Assembly: GCA_963513935.1 (NCBI GenBank)
Contig: OY740765.1
Coordinates: 119,727,362-119,791,361, forward strand
Direction: 5' to 3'
DNA length: 64,000 nucleotides
Origin: Aphrophora alni
Lineage: Eukaryota > Arthropoda > Insecta > Hemiptera > Aphrophoridae
The notes under the pieces were generated by a model. That model was given only the letters and a program-made list of their open reading frames with translations, searched no databases and had not been told where the DNA came from. Position numbers and translations under genes: made by a program. Shown one piece after another: positions 11,461 through 22,734 of the stretch; the first letter of the stretch is position 1, and every line of letters starts with the position of its first letter.

Positions 11461-14400
11461 TTACAGCAAAACATCTTTGAAAACAATATTCTTTGTGTAA
11501 TATCCACATTTGTCCTTTCCCTGTTCACTGGTCTTTTTGATGACTACTTTTACATCTTGAGGTGTTTTTACTCGGCTAAAGGCCGTGTGTGAAAACTGGT
11601 GACGGTAAGTAAATGCCGATTTTGTCTAAGGTTTGACCCTGCGATTAATAATTGTTACAGCAAATGATATCCATATTGGAAATTGTACTCTTGTCATATG
11701 GAAAGGCATGGTAGGGTCTGTTGAAATGATTTTTATCCTTGGTAAGAAAATTACAGTACCTTTTCCAAACCCTGTTATTATTTCTAGTTTTAGACATTTG
11801 TTATACATTTCCAACACCAACATTCGCACTCCATTTACTAAACCGGAACCCATATTCATGTTTCTTATTAGCATAACAATTGTACCACATTTTAACTTAC
11901 GTCTATGAGTTGGCATTCCTGAAGGAGTTATAGAATTTATATACTCAATTGGGATGTTTAATTTCTCGCTTGGATCGTCTGATACCACTTCAACCACACT
12001 GCAATGCTCTTTGAAATCACCTTCAATTAAATTTAAAACATCATCGTAATTCTATTGCAGTTTTCATTCAAAGGACAGACTATTACATGATTGCAATATT
12101 GTCTAGCAATCTCCTCATTTATTGAGTCGCCAAAAACATGCCTGATCAGTAAATCCTCTGAAATTATATAATATTCAGGAATGTTAATACAATTTGATCC
12201 TCTGTTACTTATTAATGTTCCATTGCCTATTTGAAGAAGCCAATTAGAAAATAATCTTTTGCCATCATTTTCGCGCATATTTTTTTTCCAAATGGATGAG
12301 TGTAATGTATTTCCAAACTCTGCTTCTTTGAATGCAAGATTCAATTATCTGTATTCTACCAGACAAAGGTACCACAGGCAAAACCTGCCTAAAATCACCA
12401 CCAAAAAGGACTACTTTACCACCCATGTGCATTTGTCCATATACTGGGTCCAAACACTTCATTACATCTTTTAGGAGACAGTCTATACAGTCAACAGCTG
12501 CAGCAAGCACCATCGAAGACTCGTCTATTATAATTATGAAGCTTTTCTGAGAATAGTAGCTTTATCTAATTAGCCTTGATTGATGAGGGTAGTACGTGTA
12601 CAGGAAGGCCAAATAAATGGTGTAGTGTAGTGCCTCCGTCTAAAACCAATGCTGCTATCCCAGTCCAAGCACCTGCTAAGGCAATTTGGCCTCGACCTCA
12701 GATAATTTTCAAAATACAGTATGAGTATATGAAAGTCTTTCCACATCCCCCAGCAGCTTCTAAAAAGAATAGTTTCTCTTCTGTATCCCCAGATATTGCA
12801 TTTAAGATTCGATCAACGACCATCTTTTGTTCAAAATTAAGCTTATTATACATGTCTACGCTCAAAGCAGCTTGTTCCTGTAGATTGTATGAGGGGTTTT
12901 CAATCGCAACTTCAGGTGGAACTGGTAGACCGAGAGTAGCACAGTTGAATCCGTTTTCTCTCAGAATATTCTGGATGTGCCGTAATGATGCCATTTCTGC
13001 TTCATGAGGATCAATGTCATTCATATCTTTGGTTAGTTTCTCTTTGAAGGTAGTCCATAATGTTAAAGGTGACGTTGGTTCACAGAAACAGCAAATGAAT
13101 GCAAATAATTGCCTGAGCTGACGTGGCATTTGTATATTCTGTAATTCCTCCAAGCAATGGTGCCATTATTGATTGTTTTGAATGAGTTCACATGATAAAA
13201 CTGCCTCTTTAAAAGTATCATATGTTATACCATTGTAGTGCCGTAAATCCTCAAACGATGTAGCACCCTTAACATGAAGTAACAATATGCGTAAATAAAA
13301 CCTATTTGAATCAATAGGTGCCACATTATACATCCTTCCTATAACTTTACGACCCCCTCTCTGTCAAAGAATCCACGCATTACCCGCAAACCGATAATGT
13401 TGCGGAATTTAATTGTATAAATACTGACGGGCAGTTGGTTCGCGGTTGTTTAAATTAAACCATGCTGTGAGAGTTGTATGCTTTTCTTCAGATGAATTTA
13501 GTGCAGCCTGTTCATTTCCTTGTTTGAAATATATGTTATGGCGACACTCTTCATGAACTGCCAATCAAATAATTACATGAGATTGTTCATGCATCTCATT
13601 AGAATGGAGGCGCCAAATGCTCTCATGAGAACTTACGTATCGCATATTTGAAAAGTTTTTAGTTTCATCATAGATTATTGCATTGTTAGGTTGATGTTAC
13701 AAATTCTATGCATGCAGAATCATAACATTTATATACATACCTAAATAAATACTTTACAGAACGAACTGTGGAACAAGTTTCTACATTAATGTGTGCATTA
13801 TACTTAAGTAACATATAATTATTTTAAGGGACATCTCTATTATCAACTTGGTGGATACCTTTCCTTGCAACTATTCCATTATTTCTTCGGCGGTAGTTGT
13901 GGGTATAAATTGTTATTTTCTATAGTTTCCTCTAGAAACTCTTTTGGGTATATCTTATTGCAACAATGGTTTTTCATGTAAGGAGATTTATTATTGCGTT
14001 AACCACTTGGTCTGTGTATCATATTTTTTACGACAATATTATGAAATGTAGGAAATTCTTGTGGATCTGGTAGTTCGGCGCAGACGCATTGGTCAATTTG
14101 AGCTGGTTCTCGGAACTTTGATCCTTCATCAAGAATCAATAGCATATGGCAATGTGGCAGGCCATGTTTTTGGAATTCTATTACATAAACTTATGCATTT
14201 ACCATTCCGAAAACATTATTTTTCAATACATCTCTTTTTATTTCATTTATTTTCCTCTAAATACCCTAGAAACAATGTCAAGACGATCTGCTGGGGTTTC
14301 GTTTCGATTAAGAGATGAAAGTATCTCTGGCCAATTAGGATTACAGGTAATTGTCAAAAAAATATCTGGCTTACGAAACTTTTGAACGATTGCCATGGCG

Positions 14401-14596
14401 TCTTGATACCTTTGAATCATGTTCCGTGGGCTACCTTCAAATGAAGATGGTAGCACAACAATTTTACCTGCAGTAAGATAATTAAGTTGAGCTCTATTCA
14501 ATACAAAATCTTGGAGACCCTTGTAATGCTTGACGCGCAATTCTGACTGATGGTTTCTTATGTAGTTTAATCGCTCGCCTTCGACTCGTGTGTACA
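11461..14596 (-). pseudogene. Helitron RepHel protein (rolling-circle Rep plus Pif1-type helicase), broken
   Basis: Order on the minus strand: Rep domain start MYTRVEGERLNYIRNHQSEL at 14597; FLTITCNPNWPEIL near 14370-14330; HUH motif PHCH at 14157-14146 within KHGLPHCHMLLILDEGSK; Y2 region NAHINVE and KYLFRYVYKCYD near 13810-13710; then the helicase with Walker A AAGGCGKT near 12758-12735, DESSMV near 12525-12510 and GGDFRQVLPVV near 12405-12370. The C-terminus reads HTAFSRVKTPQDVKVVIKK and KNIVFKDVLL before TAA at 11463-11461. Stops and frameshifts occur throughout, for example in the Rep zinc region and at the helicase C-terminus. The N-terminal part before MYTRV is missing, exactly where the LTR element sits. 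In life the protein nicks and unwinds DNA for rolling-circle transposition. Confidence 0.92.
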
Positions 14597-15395
14597 TTGT
14601 AAGTTGCTTTACGTTAATTTATTAATTGTTTGATAATTAGGTGTATAAAATATTAATGGTCAATATATAGAAAGAGAATATCAAGTTTGACCTTCTATGT
14701 TAGGCGTCCATTTTGTGTTTGGACGCCATCTTGCAGCACTAAGGGATGTGAGCTTCTATTTATCTTATCTAATTTTGTATGAATGCCATTTCTAAGATAA
14801 TTCTTAATTTTGAGTTGTTCTTATTACAAAAAGAAAACAGGGATCAGGCTCTAATCTGTACTTACCAGGTCGGCTACATCTGAAACATGGATAGCGGGAT
14901 GTACTCAATGAAGATTTACTCACGCATATTTGGTATTAAAAGAAATCTTTCCTTTAATGACATACTATTTGAAAGATTTTACAAAAAAGATCTTATTTCA
15001 TTATCAAATTTTACTTACAAACTAGTACAGATACGTTAATATTCTAACCTAGGCATTTCTAAATTTATATATATGAAAGCTTTTGCAAACAAAGAGTCTG
15101 ATTTTAAATTGTTTATAGTTCTGATACTTATTAGTTAAATGAACACATTATCTTATCAATACTCACATGATACCTTCAAATCTAATTTTTAACATTCAAA
15201 ACCTTCTCCTGTTACAAACACAACTACATTTTACAAATTATGTACTTTTTTTTTTTAAATGCTCCATTTTTATCTCAACTCACAGCATTTAGTCTCTGCT
15301 TCCTACCTACAAAGAATGCGATGAGAGACTAACTGACTCCCAACCTGCCTAGGATCACGAACGACCTTTTTGTTTTTTCCGTTCTAAATGGCTTC
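14597..15395 (-). repeat. LTR (3' copy in element orientation)
   Basis: ~799 bp direct repeat partner of 17871-18667. It differs by scattered substitutions and a few one-base indels. Its outer edge abuts the first Met of the Helitron Rep fragment. Confidence 0.88.
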
Positions 15396-15654
15396 GGCTC
15401 CTGAGACCTTGACCCAACCCGCGCCTTTTCAATTCCAGCCTAGAGGTTATTACATTATTTCAAAAGGTACATGCTTAGTTTAAAATTGTTTGATTTTCAT
15501 TATTTAAATAAAATATTTTTGATCAAAGTTTTAGTAATTTATAGTTTGAATAATACTTAATATCTTTGTGCAATACAACTTCTTAATTATATTATTATAT
15601 TACCAAATATCCTTAATATTTTAATTAATTAATTAATTTATTTATATTTTTTAT

Positions 15655-15767
15655 TGGTTGGAGTATGTCCCATGCTTACAGAAACCCCCTCCTTCGAGAT
15701 TCACATTACGCAGTAATTAGAAGCTCGAAGAACCAATATGGAAGCTGGGACACTCCAACCTCCTGGC
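15655..15767. repeat. Small hairpin-ended repeat inside the LTR element
   Basis: GGTTGGAGTATGTCCCA (15656) and TGGGACACTCCAACC (about 15753-15767) are inverted copies around ~85 bp. A similar start, GGAGAATGTCCCATGCTTAC, occurs at 38381, so the motif is dispersed. It may be a small MITE or a structured part of the element. Confidence 0.5.
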
Positions 15768-16771
15768 AATGCTTTACGGATCCAAGTTTGAAAGTACAGT
15801 ATCTATTATCAAATCTAAATTCTTAAGTTTACAGAGTTTTCATCAATATTTTAACAAAATACAATATTATCAATTTCAGAAAGTAATACATAAAACATTA
15901 AACATATTATATATGACACATAATACATAAAGTAATTAAATGTATCAAACAGCAATTCACATGAAACAAAAACATACAAAATAAAATCATTTCAAAATTA
16001 TATCTTTTAGTTATAACAGAAAAATATCAAAACATATTACATATATATACATATGTATCAGCAACTTCAACATGTAAGATCCCTTTCCCAACAGGCTTTA
16101 CAAAAATAAATAATAATCTGTGGTTCAACACTCAGCACAGATCTATCCTAGATCAAAACAGTTCAGTCTTCTTCTTACCTCCACTGATTGAGGAAGTGTT
16201 TATGAAATATTTCAGAACTTTATTTTTTTTGTGTGTTTTCTTACTAGTGTAGTATTAGGTAATTAGGTATTAGGTATTTCTTACCATGGACCACCTTCCA
16301 AGGTAAGCCTGTCTCCTGTCCATTCAAAATCTAACCAATCTAATAGGCTATGTGCCCTATTAAATTCTAACCTAAATATTGAGTCTAAATGATATAATTG
16401 TAATTAACCTAACATGTTATCATTGAATTTATTATAAAATTTTGTTATTACGATTGTGTTGTTTATTTCAAAATAAATATTATCTTTTTTAAAAAAATCT
16501 ATTTTAACTTTATACTTTCTTAAAAAAATCATGACTCAAATCAATGTTAAAAATTAATCCATTCACATAATATTTTACTATAAGTTATATTATTGTACTG
16601 TCTAAAATATAAATTCTTCTTTAATTTGACTTTTTTCCTAATTACCCTCTTCTACCTATGGTTTTACGCCCAATCTAAACACTTTTTCAGACATTAACCT
16701 CTTTTTATGGTTTGCCCCTAGTCTAAGCACCTTTCTAACCATAGGTTTCTTCCTATGGTTTTCCCCTAATC

Positions 16772-17650
16772 TTAAAATTTCTGAACCACTAACCTTTTTA
16801 TAAAATCTACCCACATTATTCCCTTGAGTTCTTTAAATGTTTCTGTAAACAATTCCCTATTATAATATTGCGATATTATTGTATCATTTATTACACTCCC
16901 CTTTTCATAAATACTTTGATTTACTTTTTCCTGACATCTAAATTCTTCTTTCATCTTATTCCTAAAAGTTTCGTCAAAACATCTTGCCCTATTACTGTAT
17001 TGTTTTTTATATATTTTAAAATTTAACTATACTGCCATATTACGTAAGTCATCGGTTACAAAATTGCTAACCTCAATTACATTGCCTTCAACCTTACTAT
17101 TGCCTATTTGTTCTATTGTTACATCTACATAGCCTAACTTATTGTTCACATCATTTTCATTTTTCACTACCTTTTCTTTTACTAAAACATTAACTTCATT
17201 ATTAATCTCTTTCCTAACTTCTATTTCGTCTTTGTCAAATTTATTAATTTAGGTATCAAATTTATTATTTAATTTTTCAAAAGCTGATTTATTTTGTTCC
17301 CTTATTTGTTTAAAATTACCATCAAATTTTTCATTCATTTCTACATTATTTAATTTTATTTCTTCTTTCAATTGTTTAAAATTATTTTCGGATTTAAAAA
17401 AAATTTCATTCATTTGTTTAAAACCATTTTCAAATATTTCATTCTTCTTTAAATTACTTAATTTTAATTCTTCTTTTATTACTGTCATTAAATCATTAAG
17501 GGTTACATACTTTACCTCTTCATTAGGCGACCTAACCTGTTCTAACCCCTTTAATTCAACTTCTTTCCTAGGCCTATCGGATACATTTTCCATTTCGGAA
17601 AAAATTAATCCTAAACCAGATTCATCTAATATTTCTTTTTCTACATCCAT
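16772..17650 (-). pseudogene. gag-like coiled-coil protein of the LTR element
   Basis: The open frame 17650-17249 encodes 133 residues starting MDVEKEILDESGLGLIF and then a long Lys/Glu/Asn-rich heptad-like region (for example NEIFENGFKQMNEIFFKSEN and GNFKQIREQNKSAFEKLNN), a predicted coiled coil. After one TAA the same style continues (EIEVRKEINNEVNVLV). A further open piece at 16954-16772 begins MKEEFRCQEKVNQSIYEKG. Position just inside the 5' LTR and primer site, together with composition, suggest a gag-type structural protein. I recognise no capsid or zinc-knuckle motif, so this is inference. Confidence 0.5.
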
Positions 17651-17817
17651 TTTTAGTCTAATTGTTATTATTCCCCAATTATGAATATGTTATCGTAAAA
17701 AAAAATTCCCCTATTAACTATTCAATTTCAAAGCTATCAATCATGAAGTTAAGAGTACATCCAGCCACCATGAGACACATTCACCGTCCTGGGTTTTAGA
17801 GACCAGAGCCAATTTAT

Positions 17818-17881
17818 TCGGGCGCCATTTTGTAAGTTGCTACTGTCCTAACTACTGTTCGGGCGTCATTTTGTAAGTTGC
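17818..17881 (-). other. Primer-binding-site region with a local duplication
   Basis: GGGCGCCATTTTGTAAGTTGCT (17820 on) and GGGCGTCATTTTGTAAGTTGCT (17861 on) are two ~22 bp copies about 41 bp apart. In element orientation each is the LTR end followed by TGRCGCCCGAA. The element thus has two primer-site-like sequences in tandem. Confidence 0.6.
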
Positions 17882-18667
17882 TTTACGTTAATTTATTAAT
17901 TGTTTGATAATTAGGTGTATAAAATATTAATGGTCAATATATAGAAAGAGAATATCAAGTTTGACCTTCTATGTTAGGCATCCATTTTGTATTTAGATCC
18001 CATCTTGCAGCACTAGGGAATGTGAGCTTCTATTTATCTTATCTAATTTTGTATGAATGCCATTTCTAAGAAAATTTTTAATTTTGAGTTGTTCTTACTA
18101 CAAAAAGAAAACAGGGATCAGGCTCTAATCTGTACTTACCAGGTCGGTTACATCTGAAACATGGATAGCGGGATGTACTCAATGAAGATTTACTCACGCA
18201 TATTTGGTATTAAAAGAAATCTTTCCTTTAATGACATACTATTTGAACGATTTTACAAAAAAGATCTTATTTAATTATCAACTTTTACTTACAAACTAGT
18301 ACAGATACGTTAATATTCTAACCTAGGCATTATTAAAGTTGTATATATGAAAGCTTTTGCAAACAAAGAGTCTGATTTTAAATTGTTTATAGTTCTGATA
18401 CTTATTAGTTAAATGAACACATTATCATATCATTACTCACATGATACCTTCAAATCTAATTTTTAACATTCAAAACCTTCTCCTGTTACAAACACAACTA
18501 CATTTTACAAATTATGTACTTTTTTTTTAAATGCTCCATTTTTATCTCAACTCACTACGTTCAGTCTCTGCTTCCTACCTACAAAGAATGCGACGAGAGA
18601 CTAACTGACTCCCAACCTGCCTAGCAACACGAACGACCTTTTTGTTTTTTCCGTTCTAAATGGCTTC
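17871..18667 (-). repeat. LTR (5' copy in element orientation)
   Basis: ~797 bp direct repeat partner of 14597-15395, adjacent to the primer-binding-site-like sequence. Confidence 0.88.
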
Positions 18668-18781
18668 TCCCATTTGATACCTCTCCCATCATCCTCCTAT
18701 TTACCAAATTCCCACAATTTGAATCTAAAATTTCACTTACAGAATTATATACAAGGATTTCTGAATCATCGCTATAATAGA

Positions 18782-19382
18782 AAGGTTAATGTCTAAAATA
18801 AAACGATTCTGAGATAAAATTATCAGAAATTGAAAATGTTTTGTTTTTAGACTTAATCTTGGGTGTTTTAGACAATCACCAAAAATTTAATTTTTAATTT
18901 TTTATTAGTAATTCTGGTATCCTTTGACCTATAGAAAAAATAAAATATTTTGTTTGTCATTCAAAGAGCAATATATTTTGTATCGTGTAAATATTTTGTA
19001 AAGTTAACGATTTTTGAGATATTCAACATGAAATATTTTAAACAACTGCCATTTTAAAAATATACAAAATAATTTCTTGGTTTTAGGTACATTTAAAACA
19101 TAACATAAAAAAAAATAAAAAAATGTGTATATCAAATCTGAATTCAATGTCTTATTTATTTCCAAATTTTTATTATTTTTTTTTTAAATAACAAAATAGC
19201 AAATGAGACAGGAAACTAAGCATTTTTGGACCTATATTTACATAAAATTTTCCTTTATATTTACCAGTAGAACATGTCCTGATAGTTTCTCCGTTTCTTC
19301 ATTAATTACCCTGTATATATTCTGTAACTTTCAAGTTTTACTTTTAGTTACAAACTTTCATTCATTCAATGTTTATACAGAA
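18782..19382 (-). mobile_element. Right arm of the long inverted-repeat element
   Basis: Reverse complement of the left arm (about 10812-11250). TTTCTTCATTAATTACCCT at 19297 mirrors AGGGTGATTCATGAAGAAA at 10874, and ATTCATTCAATGTTTATAC near 19360 mirrors the segment at 10817. Similarity fades towards the inner edge at 18782, where the Helitron begins. Confidence 0.72.
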
Positions 19383-20210
19383 ATACAATGAAATAAACCA
19401 GATGGGTCTGAAGGCTGTATAATACATACACCAGGTCGGTATTTGTATAATACATGTAATGCAGAACACGGAACCTACAAATAATTATGAATAACTTTTT
19501 TCTGAGACTATTACCTTTTAAGTTTTTGTATGTTTATAAAGTATTTAAGATTTTTTTCACATACAGCAGGAGTAAACCAGTTTTACATAAATATAAAAAG
19601 CAATCTAAAAATCATACATTTTTCAATCCCAAAACCTAGCACAACTGGCTATAACAAAATTTTATTCATTTGTTGCCAATTTATCAAATTCCGTAAAAAA
19701 AATATGACAAGGTGTAACATTGGACATGTTTTAAAGTCAATAAAAGCATGGATATTTAGTTTATAAGATGTCAACTGTTTACTTATACTTTCAAAATAAA
19801 TATTTTTCAAATTAATGATATTGTGATGTGGATATAAGGGTAACTTTAAACATGTCTGTATGTGGGAGTGTGCGAGTGAGTTTGTATGTGGGTGTTGTAT
19901 ATGCTTGTATTAGGGAGGTGGTAATGACCGAAATGGTTTTTCGCCTTAAAAAAAAAAAAAAAAACTTGTATTAGCAGACCAGTAACCAGCTACTATTATT
20001 AATACAATAATTATATCAGATTTATGTTTGCTACAAGTTAAAATAAAATAACAATTTGTCTGTGTAATTTTGTTTGTTTGTAGTTTAACAGGCATTTTAA
20101 GGGTCATGTTGTAAGTCATTGATTAATTTTTCAGTGTTTTAAAATCTACAAATTTATTATTGATCACAATTTTAATTTTTTTAAAATCAGGTATATTTAA
20201 AATTTGTACG
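19383..20210. other. Intron sequence, no gene
   Basis: AT-rich Sin3A intron with an A-run at 19949-19963 and a GT-rich stretch at 19855-19910. An open frame at 19530-19766 resembles no known family. Confidence 0.6.
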
Positions 20211-20755
20211 CAGGGTGTTTCAAAATATGTGTCCTAACTTTGGGAAATGATTCAGGGCAACAAAATAAAGTATACAAAGTCTTTTAAACATATGCATGGA
20301 AATGCTTTGTTATCTGTTTGTTGGCTATTTTGTATTAAAAAAAATAAAAATAATGATAACTTTAGAAACATTAATATTGTGGGTTGAAAACTGTTATGCA
20401 CATTTTGTATGCTACTTTTACAAGTACACCAATAACGGCTGTTTCAATTTTTTGTAAAGTTAATGGTTTTGTCGATATTCAATATTTAAAAATTAAAACT
20501 GACGTCATTTTGAAAATTTATGAGATAAAGTATAATATCTATTGATATATTGATAAAATGTAGCATAAAAAGTGTATATACCAAATTTCAATTCAAAATC
20601 TTAATAATTATATAGGCCTAAGTAATAATTTATTGAAAAAAACACAAAATGGCCGACAGACAGATAAGAAAGAATTTTTAGTATAGGAACTTCTTTCTTT
20701 GTTTTGATGCCATAAATCACTTCTCGAAGTTAAGACATATATTTTTAAAACACTG
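20211..20755. mobile_element. MITE with ~55 bp imperfect terminal inverted repeats
   Basis: The left end CAGGGTGTTTCAAAATATGT and the right end read inwards (CAGTGTTTTAAAAATATATG) match imperfectly for ~55 bp, including TCCTAACTT/TCTTAACTT. TA follows the right end. Internal words resemble the inverted-repeat arms at 10.8 and 19.0 kb, so these may be related non-autonomous families. It is 545 bp and non-coding. Confidence 0.7.
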
Positions 20756-20964
20756 TATATATTTGATTATTGTTTATATTATTTTTGCAAAGATGTGTTT
20801 TTTAAATTGTAGAGCAACTGTTATATTTGAATTTTTATGTAAATATATGGTAAAATACTTGCTAATGTAAGTAAAAAAATATCTATATTAATATTTGGCC
20901 AATTTTCATAAATTTAATTAGAAAAAGACTAAGATAATGTCAGTTCTAAACTGCTTTATTTCAG

Positions 20965-21235
20965 GAGTAACACTCTCGTGCAACATGGGACAACAATAAG
21001 CTCAGTTATACCATCAACCATAGTTCCTGCTCCTCAATTACCTCATCCAACTCCCGCAGCCACTCTACCAACCTATCATAATCACACTGTCCAGCCTACT
21101 GCTCAACCGATTCAACCTCATCATATAGTCCCTCAACAGACACTTGTACATGTCGAGGCAGCGGCACAACAAACAACATCGCAGAATCAACCAGTGGAAT
21201 TCAACCATGCTATTAATTACGTAAATAAAATAAAG
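20965..21235 (+). CDS. Sin3A: Sin3A exon: linker and first helix of PAH2
   Basis: Acceptor TTTCAG ends at 20964 and donor GTATGG starts at 21236. The first base completes Met (AT + G) and the exon leaves in phase 0. It encodes ~90 residues: a Thr/Pro/His/Gln-rich linker (STIVPAPQLPHPTPAATLP, QPTAQPIQPHHIVPQQT), then PVEFNHAINYVNKIK, the start of PAH2. The exon break after NKIK falls inside PAH2, whose continuation NRFQGQP opens the next exon 14.9 kb away. PAH2 is the domain that binds Mad1-type repressor helices in mammals. Confidence 0.96.
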
Positions 21236-22150
21236 GTATGGCTAGATAGTATACTAAGTAAATAAATATTCTAACAATTTATTGTAAAGCATATTAGAAT
21301 TTCTCCAGTATTCAAAATTTTTGTTTCATTTCACACATTTATCATAATTATTTATTTTCATTGTGTAAATCTCCATTAATTGTTAAACATTTAATATGAA
21401 ATAAAATCACTTAACCCTAAAACTGCTCTCAGTCATTTTATGACTTTTTAATTTACGTTAGATTTAAGACTATCATTAGTTATATAGTCTTTAACACTTC
21501 ATAGATTGAAAGCATAGAGCACAATCTCTCATCTGATATTTGTATTATTTAATCAGCTAAACATTTATTATAATTGATCTCAATAACAGCATAGTTCATG
21601 TATGTCATTCTCTTGTATAACCCCTGGCAAAAATTAGAAACTGGACCCATTGAATGATTTATTTAAAAATTACTTTCTCCCTTATCTGTACATAACCATT
21701 AGATTAGAGTATCTTGGGTATGATAAACTGTTGTGCCTTTATATATTACATGCCAAAAAGTCATAAATGGCATTAAGATTTGCTATAGTTTCACTGGATA
21801 TTGTTACCTTTCATACTGAATAATATTTTTTGTAAGACGGTAACAGGCATTATATATATATTTTTTGAATAAATAATAATTTCCTACAAAGAGTAAAATC
21901 ACATTCTTCAACTTGTATCGATATTATTACTAATGTGTGTATTGAGCAGGAATATAAATGTAATTTGGAATTTGGATTGTCTGATATAGAGCAATGTTTG
22001 CAAAACTATAGTTCGAGGGGAAAAAAACAAGAGATTTAAACACATGGAGGGCACAAAAGATTTGTCTCAAATGAGGGTATAAACTATTTTCAGAATTCTT
22101 TAAAAAACATTAATTTGAACCTAAGAAAGTAGGGGCCACCACTTGAGAAC
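21236..22150. other. Start of a 14.9 kb Sin3A intron; no gene here
   Basis: AT-rich sequence. No coding or repeat family was recognised before the minisatellite at 22153. Confidence 0.6.
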
Positions 22151-22152
22151 CA

Positions 22153-22325
22153 GTGATGTCATACTCCATCCCCTCCCTAACCTATGCTGTCATACCCCAC
22201 CCCTCCCCAACCTATGATATCATACCCCTCCCCCAACCTATGATGTCATGCCCCATCCCTCCCCAACCTATGACATCACACCCACCCTTCCCTAACCTAT
22301 GATGTCATACCCCTTCCCAGCCTAT
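22153..22325. repeat. Minisatellite, ~30 bp unit, about six copies
   Basis: Units carry the core CCTATGATGTCATACCCC followed by a C-rich spacer. Core starts near 22154, 22186, 22216, 22242, 22272 and 22301 are spaced 26-32 bp. Units vary at several positions (GCTGTCATAC, GATATCATAC, GACATCACAC). The core contains the palindromic TGATGTCA-type octamer, but nothing shows it is regulatory. Confidence 0.85.
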
Positions 22326-22431
22326 TTGACCTATCCACCATCTAGGCTGACATTTTGTTTTTGACCACCATTTTGTTCCCCTTCTTTGTCTGCTATTGCT
22401 CGGACGTCACAGTCTTAATTTTTTTCCCCCA

Positions 22432-22492
22432 CTGGGATTATAACCAATGTAGTCTGGATTTAAAGCCAGAGACTATCCCGACTGAGCTATCG
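22432..22492 (-). repeat. tRNA-like sequence, probable SINE head
   Basis: On the minus strand TAGCTCAGTCGGG (22489-22477) matches the Pol III A box and GGTTATAATCC (22445-22435) a degenerate B box, about 31 bp apart as in tRNAs. Between them TCTGG...CCAGA can form an anticodon-like stem. The acceptor stem does not pair and the anticodon loop has eight bases, so it is not a functional tRNA. A tRNA-derived SINE head or tRNA pseudogene is most likely. Confidence 0.5.
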
Positions 22493-22734
22493 TGTATAGT
22501 ATTACTTGTCGTATTCTCTAGTGACTTTTAGCCGCTGGTGCAGAGTGTAGTTATCTAAACATTATTTAGTTATATTGTTGGCTACTAGAGCACACATCCA
22601 GCATTTATAATGTGTAATATATTTTCTTGAATTATAGTTACACCATTGACTACTAGAACTTAACACCTTGGCTACTGCATATTATAGTTAGTATCAGTAG
22701 AGCGTACCACCGGCTTTTTAAATATAGTTTGTCA

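Larger units (their letters stand above)
14597..18667 (-). mobile_element. LTR retrotransposon lacking pol, nested in Helitron Rep
   Basis: Two nearly identical direct repeats of ~800 bp (14597-15395 and 17871-18667) flank a 2.5 kb interior. Both start TTGTAAGTTGCTTTACG and end CCGTTCTAAATGGCTTC. Orientation is minus, because a primer-binding-site-like TGACGCCCGAACAG begins a few bases inside the right LTR (near 17866-17853). That matches the start of the tRNA-Lys primer site used by many retroelements. The interior holds only a gag-like coiled-coil reading frame, with no protease, RT or integrase, so it is non-autonomous. High LTR identity implies a fairly recent insertion. A target duplication was not evident. 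Confidence 0.85.
11353..18781 (-). mobile_element. Helitron (3' end at 11353), carrying a nested LTR element
   Basis: On the minus strand the 3' end shows the classic Helitron terminus. A short hairpin (GGGGC TAAA GCCTC on the plus strand at 11367-11380) lies about ten bases from CTAG at 11353-11356, followed by T. The likely 5' end is TCTATTATAGC reading down from 18781, inferred because the flanking inverted-repeat arm resumes there. The canonical A before the TC is absent, so this end is uncertain. Between them lie the RepHel pseudogene (11461-14596) and an LTR element (14597-18667). Helitrons move by rolling-circle replication. Confidence 0.75.

Noticed and set aside
12576..13007. 143-codon plus-strand frame
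   Set aside because: It is the antisense of the Helitron helicase; the minus strand carries the Walker A and other helicase motifs.
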